A stretch of 64,000 nt of DNA from Microbaculum marinum. Lineage in GTDB: Bacteria; Pseudomonadota; Alphaproteobacteria; Rhizobiales; Tepidamorphaceae. Below the pieces are notes generated by a model, which saw nothing but the letters and a program-made list of their open reading frames with translations, did not search any database and had not been told where the DNA came from. Location: NCBI RefSeq assembly GCF_042646165.1, contig NZ_JBHRTC010000009.1; one strand, given 5' to 3'. Made by a program: the position numbers and the translations under genes. This document shows positions 57,501 to 64,000 of the stretch, in pieces; within the stretch, counting starts at the first letter, position 1, and each line of letters opens with the position of its first letter.

Positions 57501-59948
57501 ATGCCTGACCTGCCGAAAGAAGCACGGGCCGTCGTCATCGGGGGCGGCATCGTCGGCTGCTCCACCGCCTATCACCTCGGCAAGCTCGGCTGGACCGATA
57601 CCGTCGTGCTGGAGCGCGCGAAGCTGACGTCGGGCTCCACCTGGCACGCCGCGGGCCTGGTCGGCCAGCTCAGGACCAGCGCCAACATCACCCAGCTTCT
57701 CGGCAATTCGGTCGCCCTCTACGACCGGCTGGAGGAGGAAACCGGGCTTGCCACCGGCTGGAAGATGAACGGCGGCCTGAGGCTCGCCTGCAACGAGGAC
57801 CGCTGGACGGAGGTGCGCCGGCAGGCGACCACGGCGCATTCCTTCGGGCTGGAAATGCACCTGCTGAGCCCGCAGGAGGCCCGGGACCTGTGGCCGCTGA
57901 TGGACGTCGACGACGTCGTCGGCGCGGCCTTCCTGCCGACCGACGGGCAGGCGAGCCCCTCCGACATCACCCAGGCGCTGGCGAAGGGCGCGCGGATGTC
58001 GGGGGTCCGGTTCTTCGAGGAGACGCCGGTGACGCGGATCCTCGTCGAGGGCGGCCGCATCAAGGGGGTCGAGACGCCGCACGGCACGATCGCCTGCGAG
58101 ATCGTCGTCAACTGCGCAGGCCAATGGGCGCGCGAGGTCGGCAGGCTCGCCGGCGTCAACGTCCCGCTCGTCTCCGTCCAGCATCAGTACCTGATCACCG
58201 AGAAGATCGACGGCGTATCCTCGAACCTGCCGACGCTGCGCGATCCCGACCGGCTCACCTACTACAAGGAGGAGGTCGGCGGCCTCGTCATGGGCGGCTA
58301 CGAGCCGAACCCGATTCCCTGGGCGGTCGACGGCATTCCGGACGGCTTCGAGTTCACGCTGCTGAACTCGGACTGGGACCATTTCTCCGACATGATGGAG
58401 CTGGCCCTCGGCCGCGTCCCGGCGCTGGCGGAAGCCGGCATCAAGGAACTGCTGAATGGCCCGGAGAGCTTCACGCCGGACGGCAACTTCATCCTCGGCG
58501 AGGCTCCGGAGCAGCGCGGCTTCTACATCGGCGCGGGCTTCAACGCCTTCGGGATCGCCGCAGGTGGCGGCGCCGGCATGGCGCTGGCGGAATGGGTCGT
58601 CGCCGGCGAGCCGCCGTTCGACCTGTGGCCGGTCGACATCCGCCGCTTCGGGCGGCCGCATTTCGACACCGACTGGATCCGCACCCGCACGCTCGAGCTC
58701 TACGGCAAGCACTACACGATCGCCTGGCCCGGCGAGGAGCATGACAGCGGCCGCCCGTGCCGCCGCTCTGCGCTCTACGACCGGCTGAAGTCCGCCGGCG
58801 CCTGCTTCGGCGAGAAGCTCGGCTGGGAGCGGCCGAACTGGTTCGCCGATCTCGCCGCCGGAGAGGAGGCGAAAGATATCTACGGTTTCGGCCGGCAGAA
58901 CTGGTTCGAGGCGGTCGGCCGCGAGCATGCGGCGACGCGCGAGGCGGTGACGGTGTTCGACCAGTCGTCCTTCGCCAAGTTCCTCGTCGTCGGTCCGGAC
59001 GCTGAAGCGGCGCTGACCTGGATCTGCGCGGGCAACGTCGCCCGCGCGCCGGGCCGGCTGACCTACACGCAGATGCTCAACGCGCGCGGCGGCATCGAGT
59101 GCGACCTGACGGTCGCCAGGCTTGCGGAGGACCGCTACTACGTCGTCACCGGCACCGGCTTCGCCACCCACGACCTGGACTGGATCCGCCGCAACATCCC
59201 CGGGGGCCTGAACGTTCAGGTGGTCGACGTCACCTCGGCCTATGGCGTGCTGTCGGTGATGGGGCCGAACAGCCGCGAGCTTCTGTCGCGCCTGACGCGG
59301 GCGGACCTGTCCAACGACGGCTTCCCGTTCGGCACGGTGCGGGAGATCGGCCTGGCCGGCGCGCCGCTGATGGCGCTCAGGGTCACCTATGTCGGCGAAC
59401 TCGGCTGGGAGCTGCACGTGCCGACCGAATACGTGGTCAACGTCTACGAGGCGCTGATGGAGAAGGGCGCCGACCTCGGCGTGCGGCCGGCCGGCTACCG
59501 GGCGATCGAGTCGCTGCGGCTCGAGAAGGGCTACCGCGCCTGGGGCTCCGACATCGGACCCGACCACACGCCGCTGGAAGCGGGCCTCGGCTGGGCGGTA
59601 AAGCTGAAGTCCAATCAGGATTTTATCGGCCGCGAGGCGCTCCAGGTGCAGGCGCAGCGGCCGATGAAGAAGCTGCTGGCGGGTTTCACGGTCGATCCCG
59701 ACATCGTGCTGCTCGGCCGCGAGACCATCTACCGGGACGGCAAGCGCGTCGGCTGGCTGACCAGCGGCGGCTACGGCTACACCGTCGGCAGGTCGATCGG
59801 CTACGGCTACGTCCGCAACGGCGACGGGGTCGACAGGGACTACGTCGTCGGCGGCAGCTACGAGCTGGAGGTCGCCACCGATCGCGTCCCAGCCGAGGTC
59901 TTCATGGAGCCGCTTTACGATCCCTCGATGAGCCGGGTGAAGCCGTGA
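57501..59948 (+). CDS. Dimethylglycine/sarcosine dehydrogenase-like flavoprotein with GcvT domain, first paralogue
   Basis: An 815-residue enzyme. The N-terminal FAD-binding DAO domain has AVVIGGGIVGCSTAYHL at residues 10-26, with H49 in SGSTWHAAG at the site of covalent FAD attachment in the family. A central FAO_M region follows, then a C-terminal GcvT-type folate domain (REAVTVFDQSSFAKFLVVG, ARGGIECDLTVARLAEDRYYVVTG, YVGELGWELHVPTE, RLEKGYRAWGSDIGPDHTPLEAGL) and GcvT C-domain. It oxidatively demethylates an N-methyl glycine derivative and passes the one-carbon unit to tetrahydrofolate. It is downstream of a betaine-type importer, consistent with dimethylglycine as substrate. Confidence 0.85.
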   Translation: MPDLPKEARAVVIGGGIVGCSTAYHLGKLGWTDTVVLERAKLTSGSTWHAAGLVGQLRTSANITQLLGNSVALYDRLEEETGLATGWKMNGGLRLACNEDRWTEVRRQATTAHSFGLEMHLLSPQEARDLWPLMDVDDVVGAAFLPTDGQASPSDITQALAKGARMSGVRFFEETPVTRILVEGGRIKGVETPHGTIACEIVVNCAGQWAREVGRLAGVNVPLVSVQHQYLITEKIDGVSSNLPTLRDPDRLTYYKEEVGGLVMGGYEPNPIPWAVDGIPDGFEFTLLNSDWDHFSDMMELALGRVPALAEAGIKELLNGPESFTPDGNFILGEAPEQRGFYIGAGFNAFGIAAGGGAGMALAEWVVAGEPPFDLWPVDIRRFGRPHFDTDWIRTRTLELYGKHYTIAWPGEEHDSGRPCRRSALYDRLKSAGACFGEKLGWERPNWFADLAAGEEAKDIYGFGRQNWFEAVGREHAATREAVTVFDQSSFAKFLVVGPDAEAALTWICAGNVARAPGRLTYTQMLNARGGIECDLTVARLAEDRYYVVTGTGFATHDLDWIRRNIPGGLNVQVVDVTSAYGVLSVMGPNSRELLSRLTRADLSNDGFPFGTVREIGLAGAPLMALRVTYVGELGWELHVPTEYVVNVYEALMEKGADLGVRPAGYRAIESLRLEKGYRAWGSDIGPDHTPLEAGLGWAVKLKSNQDFIGREALQVQAQRPMKKLLAGFTVDPDIVLLGRETIYRDGKRVGWLTSGGYGYTVGRSIGYGYVRNGDGVDRDYVVGGSYELEVATDRVPAEVFMEPLYDPSMSRVKP

Positions 59949-59972
59949 CGGGGCCTTTTTGTCCAGATCAGA

Positions 59973-60083
59973 CGTCATCCCGGACGGCCCAAGGCCGATC
60001 CGGGATCACCAGGAACCGCAGCGCTGCGACCTGGGGCGATCCCGGCTCTGCGCCCGCGTGGCGGGCTTCGGCCGGGATGACGT
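59973..60083. repeat. GTCATCCCGG…CCGGGATGAC repeat, copy 2
   Basis: A 111-bp element with perfect 12-bp terminal inverted repeats (ACGTCATCCCGG / CCGGGATGACGT) and an internal CGATCCCGGCTCTGCGC stretch shared in part with copy 1. It occupies most of the gap between the two paralogous flavoprotein genes. Confidence 0.78.
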
Positions 60084-60116
60084 CAATGCAACGTTGGCGA
60101 GCCGGACAAGACACTC

Positions 60117-62537
60117 ATGACTGACCTGCCGTCCCAGGCCAAGATCGTCATCATCGGCGGCGGTGCGGTCGGCTGCTCGATCGCCTACCATCTCGCCCGC
60201 GCCGGCGCGCGGGACGTGCTGCTGCTCGAGAAGGCGCAGCTGACGCACGGCTCGACCTGGCACGCCGCCGGTCTCGTCGGCCAGCTCCGTTCCAAGAAGA
60301 ACCTGACCCGGCTGATGCAGAATTCCGTCGCGGTCTACGACCGCCTGGAGGCCGAATCCGGGCAGGCGATCGACTGGAAGAAGGCCGGGTCGCTCAGGAT
60401 CGCGGCGAGCGGCGAGCGCCTGGCCGAGATCCGGCGGTCGCTGACCCAGGCCAAGGGCTTCGGCTTCGAGGCCCACGAGATCTCACCTAAGGAGGCACAG
60501 GATCGCTTTCCGTGGATGACCCTCGACGGCGTGGTCGGCGCGGCCTGGATCCCGAGCGACGGCTACATCGACCCCTACGCGCTCACCCAGGCCTACGCGA
60601 AGGTCGCCCGCGCCGGCGGCGTGACGATCCGCGAGGGGGTGACAGTGACCGGCTTCGAAAGGGCCGGACGGCGGATCACCGGCGTCGAGACGAACCACGG
60701 CACGATCGCCTGCGAGACCATCGTCAACGCGTCCGGCATCTGGGCGAAGCGGGTCGGGGAGATGGCGGGCGTCGCGCTCGCCGCCGGCGCGGTCGAGCAC
60801 CAGTACGTGGTGACCGAGAAGAAGATCGACGTCACCGCCGCGACACCGACCTTCCGCGATCCGGACCGGATCTTCTACCTGAAGCCGGACGTCGGCTCGT
60901 TCGCCATCGGCGGCTGGGAGCAGGGGGCGCCAGCCTGCTGGCCCGAGGGCGTGCCGTTCGAGTTCGGCCGCGAGCTGTTTTCGGAAAACTACGACCGGCT
61001 GGAACGGTTCATGCTGCCGGCCGCGGAACGTCTGCCTATCCTCAACGAGGTCGGCATCCAGACCGTCATCAACGGCCCGATCCCGGTCTCCGCGGACGGC
61101 GAGCCGGTGATGGGGCTGGCGCCCGAACTCGACAATTTCTACGTCGCCTGCGGCTTCACTGCCGGCATCGCCGCGTCCGGCGGCGCCGGCGAGGCGATGG
61201 CGAACTGGATCCTGCACGGCGATCCCGGCATGGACCTGTGGCCCTTCGACGTGCGCCGTTTCTCCTCGCATCAGGCCAACAGAACCTATCTGGCGGAACG
61301 ATCGAGCGAATCCTACGGCCACTACTATTCGATTCACTGGCCGGGCGACGAACTGCAGTCGGCTCGCGGCGGGCGGCTCAGCCCCCTCTACGATATCCTG
61401 AAGAAGAACGGGGCCGTCTACGGCTCCAAGGCCGGCTGGGAGCGGCCGCTGTGGTTCGACACCGGCGAGGTGGAGGCCAGCGAGACGCCGAGCTTCGAGC
61501 AGAAGCCCGGCTGGTTCTCGGCCGTCGGCCGCGAGCACGTCAGGGTGCGCGAGGCAGTCGCGCTGATCGACCAGACGTCGTTCTCCAAGTTCGAGGTGAC
61601 CGGCCCGGGCGCCTTCGAGGCGCTGCAGGGGTTGGCGGCGAACGACCTGGCGAAGCCGGATGGAAGTTGCATATACACGCAGCTTTGCAACGGGAGGGGC
61701 GGGATCGAGGCGGACCTCACGATCATGCGGCTCGACGCCGACCGGTACTACGTCGTGACGGGTAGCCAGTTCGGCGTCCGCGACGCCGGCTGGATCGCGC
61801 GGCATCTCCCGGATGACGGATCGGTGCAGCTTCGCGACGTGACCTCGGCCTTCGCCGTCATAAACCTGGTCGGACCGAAGGCGCGCGAGGTCCTGCAGTC
61901 GGTGACCTACGACGATGTCTCGAACGAGGCATTTCCGTATCTCGCCGTGCGCGACATCGAGATCGGGCTCGCGCGCGTCCGCGCCGCCCGCGTCGGCTAT
62001 GTCGGCGAACTGGGCTGGGAATTGCACGTTCCCGCGGAACAGGCGGTTCACGTTTATCGCACACTCCGCGAGGCCGGCGAGGCGCACGGCATCGCCGACA
62101 TCGGCTATCGGGCGATCGAATCCCTGCGGCTCGAGAAGGGCTTCGTCTACTGGTCGGCCGAGGTAACACCCGACACCGATCCCTACGAGGCCGGGCTCGG
62201 CTTCTGCGTCGCGCTTGACAAGGGCGACTTCATCGGCCGCGACGCCCTGGGCAGGATCAGGGCCGATGGCCCGGCCCGGCGACTTGTGACCCTGTCTGTC
62301 GACGGCTACGCGCCGCTGATCGGCGGCGAGGCGGTCCTGCACGAGGGCAGGGTGGTCGGCACGACGACGAGCGCCGGCTTCGGCTACACGGTGGGACGGA
62401 CGATCGCCTTCGCCTATGTGCCTGCAGCACTTTCAAAGGCCCGGGACTTCGTGATCGAGGCCTATGGGAAGGCCTATGTTGCACAACGGGGCTCGCGCGC
62501 GCTCTACGATCCGAAAGGCGAACGGCTGAGGGGATGA
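60117..62537 (+). CDS. Dimethylglycine/sarcosine dehydrogenase-like flavoprotein with GcvT domain, second paralogue
   Basis: An 806-residue protein with the same architecture as its upstream neighbour: IVIIGGGAVGCSIAYHL (10-26), H49 in HGSTWHAAG, a GcvT domain beginning REAVALIDQTSFSKFEVTG, GRGGIEADLTIMRLDADRYYVVTG, YVGELGWELHVPAEQ and RLEKGFVYWSAEVTPDTDPYEAGLG. It is about half identical by eye, so an old duplication with possible specialisation, for example one for dimethylglycine and one for sarcosine or a different N-methyl compound. A catalytic difference may lie in the substrate pocket, where sequences diverge (NPIPWAVDG versus QGAPACWPEG). ATG 60117 follows a repeat-filled gap. Confidence 0.85.
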   Translation: MTDLPSQAKIVIIGGGAVGCSIAYHLARAGARDVLLLEKAQLTHGSTWHAAGLVGQLRSKKNLTRLMQNSVAVYDRLEAESGQAIDWKKAGSLRIAASGERLAEIRRSLTQAKGFGFEAHEISPKEAQDRFPWMTLDGVVGAAWIPSDGYIDPYALTQAYAKVARAGGVTIREGVTVTGFERAGRRITGVETNHGTIACETIVNASGIWAKRVGEMAGVALAAGAVEHQYVVTEKKIDVTAATPTFRDPDRIFYLKPDVGSFAIGGWEQGAPACWPEGVPFEFGRELFSENYDRLERFMLPAAERLPILNEVGIQTVINGPIPVSADGEPVMGLAPELDNFYVACGFTAGIAASGGAGEAMANWILHGDPGMDLWPFDVRRFSSHQANRTYLAERSSESYGHYYSIHWPGDELQSARGGRLSPLYDILKKNGAVYGSKAGWERPLWFDTGEVEASETPSFEQKPGWFSAVGREHVRVREAVALIDQTSFSKFEVTGPGAFEALQGLAANDLAKPDGSCIYTQLCNGRGGIEADLTIMRLDADRYYVVTGSQFGVRDAGWIARHLPDDGSVQLRDVTSAFAVINLVGPKAREVLQSVTYDDVSNEAFPYLAVRDIEIGLARVRAARVGYVGELGWELHVPAEQAVHVYRTLREAGEAHGIADIGYRAIESLRLEKGFVYWSAEVTPDTDPYEAGLGFCVALDKGDFIGRDALGRIRADGPARRLVTLSVDGYAPLIGGEAVLHEGRVVGTTTSAGFGYTVGRTIAFAYVPAALSKARDFVIEAYGKAYVAQRGSRALYDPKGERLRG

Positions 62538-62569
62538 GACAGTGGTGCGGCCGGCGGTCTTCTCGTGTC

Positions 62570-62676
62570 ACGTCATCCCGGCTGCAGCGAAGCGAAAGGC
62601 CGGGATTGCCGCGTCCGCTGGCACTGCGGCTCGTGGCGATCCCGGATAGAAGCCGGAGCGGCTTCCGGGATGACGT
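62570..62676. repeat. GTCATCCCGG…CCGGGATGAC repeat, copy 3
   Basis: A 107-bp element with the same 12-bp terminal inverted repeats as copy 2 and a variable interior (GGCTGCAGCGAAGC … GCGATCCCGGATAGAAGCC). It fills the gap between the second flavoprotein and the second kinase-like gene. Confidence 0.78.
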
Positions 62677-62706
62677 TTTAGTGTGACAAAACGGGGAAAT
62701 GTGACG

Positions 62707-63636
62707 ATGACCGGAGCCGACATCGACAAGGCCAGAGCCGCGCTCGCCGGTATCTCCGCCTTCGCGGACCGGGACCTCGCCGGCGCGTCGATCTCCCGTC
62801 TCGGCGGAATGACCAATCTGGTGTTCCGCCTCGACCTGTCCCGCGACAGCTATTGCCTGCGTCTGCCGGGCGAGGGCACGTCGGCCTATATCGACCGCGC
62901 AGTCGAGCAGACCAACGCCCGCGCCGCTGCAGACGCCGGCGTCTCCCCCGAGGTCGTGCATTTCGGACCCGACGGCGTGATGGTCACGCGCTTCCTCGAC
63001 GGGGCGCAGACGATGTCTCCGGCCCTGTTCGCGTCGACGCCGGGCGCCGTCGAGCGGGCGGGCAGGGCGTTCCGCATGCTGCATGACGGTGCCGGTACGT
63101 TTTCCTTCCGCTTCGAACTCTTCGCGATGATCGACGAGTATCTCGGCCATCTGAAGACGCTCGGCGCCGAGGTGCCGGACGGCTATCACGACGTGGTGGC
63201 GGAGGCGGAGACGGTACGGACGGCGCTGGCCGCCCACCCGCTTCCTCTGGCGCCCTGCCATTGCGACCCGCTCTGCGAGAACTTTCTCGACGCGGGCGAC
63301 AGGATGTGGATCGTCGACTGGGAATATTCCGGTGTGAACGACCCGATGTGGGATCTCGGTGATCTTTCCGTCGAGGGCGGATTCGACGCGGAGATGGACC
63401 GGCGCCTGATGGAGTCCTATTTCGGCGGGCCCGCGTCTCCTGTCGATGCCGGCCGGATGGTCATCTACAAGGCGATGTGCGATCTCCTGTGGACGCTCTG
63501 GGGCCTGATCCAGCACGCCAACCGGAACCCGGCGGAGGATTTCTGGGCCTATTCGATCAACCGTTTCGAACGCTGCAAGGCACTGATGGCGACATCGGAG
63601 TTTTCCGGCCACGTGGAGACCGTGCGCAGAGGGTGA
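62707..63636 (+). CDS. Choline kinase-like phosphotransferase (APH/choline kinase family), second copy
   Basis: A 309-residue kinase-fold protein: SRLGGMTNLVFRLDLSRDSYCLRLPGEGTSAYIDRAVE (nucleotide loop and lysine/arginine region), catalytic CHCDPLCENFL (Brenner motif with C in place of the usual G-H-N-D start) and metal motif WIVDWEYSGVNDPMWDLGDLS. This motif set is closer to bacterial choline kinases (LicA-like) than that of the first copy. The ATG at 62707 is chosen because GGGGA lies about 9 bases upstream; GTG 62701 and 62683 are possible. The gene ends the flavoprotein cluster. Whether it phosphorylates choline or a related compound is open. Confidence 0.8.
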   Translation: MTGADIDKARAALAGISAFADRDLAGASISRLGGMTNLVFRLDLSRDSYCLRLPGEGTSAYIDRAVEQTNARAAADAGVSPEVVHFGPDGVMVTRFLDGAQTMSPALFASTPGAVERAGRAFRMLHDGAGTFSFRFELFAMIDEYLGHLKTLGAEVPDGYHDVVAEAETVRTALAAHPLPLAPCHCDPLCENFLDAGDRMWIVDWEYSGVNDPMWDLGDLSVEGGFDAEMDRRLMESYFGGPASPVDAGRMVIYKAMCDLLWTLWGLIQHANRNPAEDFWAYSINRFERCKALMATSEFSGHVETVRRG

Positions 63637-63760
63637 ACCCTGGCGCCGCTGCTCCCGGCAGGTCCCGCGGCCGAGGGCGATGATTTGACGCCCCAGATCC
63701 GGCTTTCGGGCCCCGGAGCCCGCCATACGATCATCCGCCGACCCGAGAGGATGATCCGCG

Positions 63761-64000
63761 ATGCCCGGTCTCGACCTGCTGCTCCCCTTCTTCGCCGCCA
63801 CGGCCGTCTTCGCCTGCGTGCCGGGCCCGGGAATGTTCTTCGCCGCGACGCAAACGATCGTGCGCGGCAGCCGCGCCGGCTGGCTGGCGGCGCTGGGGTT
63901 CCACCTCGGCGGCGTGTTCCACATCGCGGCGGCCGCGTTCGGGCTTGCGCTGGTGCTGAAGACGGTTCCCCTCCTCTTCACCGTCGTCAAGCTTGCCGGT
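63761..64000 (+). CDS. LysE-family translocator, N-terminal part (runs off the window)
   Basis: The first 80 codons of a LysE/RhtB-type amino-acid exporter. MPGLDLLLPFFAATAVFACVPGPGMFFAATQTIVRGSRAGWLAALGFHLGGVFHIAAA shows the family hallmark PGPGMFF followed by the G-x3-G region. Two transmembrane segments are visible, and the rest (normally to about 205 residues) lies beyond 64000. GAGAGG precedes the ATG. Exporters of this type relieve amino-acid build-up during catabolism. A link to the preceding demethylation genes is possible, but the 124-base gap leaves it open. Confidence 0.82.
   Translation, partial: MPGLDLLLPFFAATAVFACVPGPGMFFAATQTIVRGSRAGWLAALGFHLGGVFHIAAAAFGLALVLKTVPLLFTVVKLAG

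Noticed and set aside
57288..59978. An 896-codon minus-strand open frame over the first dimethylglycine-dehydrogenase-like gene
   Set aside because: Antisense shadow with low-complexity R/A/V/G composition. The plus-strand frame has FAD and GcvT motifs from end to end. The same holds for 60483-62342 minus.

Overview
The window is GC-rich chromosomal DNA (about two thirds G+C by eye). It is densely packed with catabolic operons and has no rRNA, tRNA, prophage, transposase or CRISPR array that I can see. Gene families, the ectoine gene order and the abundance of intergenic palindromic repeats (GTCATCCCGG…CCGGGATGAC units, paired REP-like units with CCTTCGAGACG/CCTCAGGATGAGG ends, CCTCTCCCC…GGGGAGAGG units) point to an alphaproteobacterium, most likely Hyphomicrobiales (Rhizobiales). 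It appears to use osmolytes and N-compounds as nutrients.

Layout. (1) 1-9700, plus strand: ectoine/5-hydroxyectoine utilisation. It holds the 3' part of a MocR-type regulator (enuR), a TRAP importer (uehABC), a universal stress protein and eutABCDE, mostly with overlapping or near-overlapping genes. (2) 9915-19159, minus strand: one probable operon read from a MarR gene through a polyamine-type ABC importer to a polysaccharide-deacetylase/imidase-like hydrolase, two SDR dehydrogenases, an amidase and a ketopantoate-reductase-like enzyme. (3) 19373-29394: an exported redox district. It holds an MFS protein and a Kelch-like exported protein (minus), then a Tat-exported small subunit, a GMC flavoprotein and a CxxCH protein (plus), a soluble cytochrome c (minus), an exported phytochelatin-synthase-like protein with a membrane-anchored cytochrome c (plus), and an unrecognised polytopic membrane protein (minus). 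(4) 29559-47876: nicotinamidase (plus), then a long minus-strand block. The block encodes ferredoxin-NADP reductase, hydantoinase/oxoprolinase-type HyuA and HyuB, a molybdenum hydroxylase (FAD subunit plus a fused 2Fe-2S/Mo subunit), a 6-hydroxynicotinate reductase homologue, MarR, UPF0280, an AA_synth-family protein and a branched-chain-type ABC importer. (5) 48004-50721: an AsmA-family envelope protein. (6) 50728-64000: a DeoR regulator and a quaternary-amine (betaine-type) ABC importer, with two choline-kinase-like phosphotransferases bracketing two paralogous dimethylglycine/sarcosine-dehydrogenase-like flavoproteins, then the start of a LysE exporter.

The most interesting region is block 4. 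The importer, Mo-hydroxylase, reductive dearomatising enzyme, ATP-dependent ring-opening hydrolase, possible electron supply and adjacent nicotinamidase together look like a complete reductive N-heterocycle (nicotinate-like) degradation pathway in an aerobe. Two conserved but uncharacterised families sit inside the operon. Other leads are an exported phytochelatin-synthase-like protein coupled to cytochrome c, a possible cyclic-imide operon, a direct-repeat operator candidate for the MocR regulator, and hairpins or REP elements after every solute-binding-protein gene.
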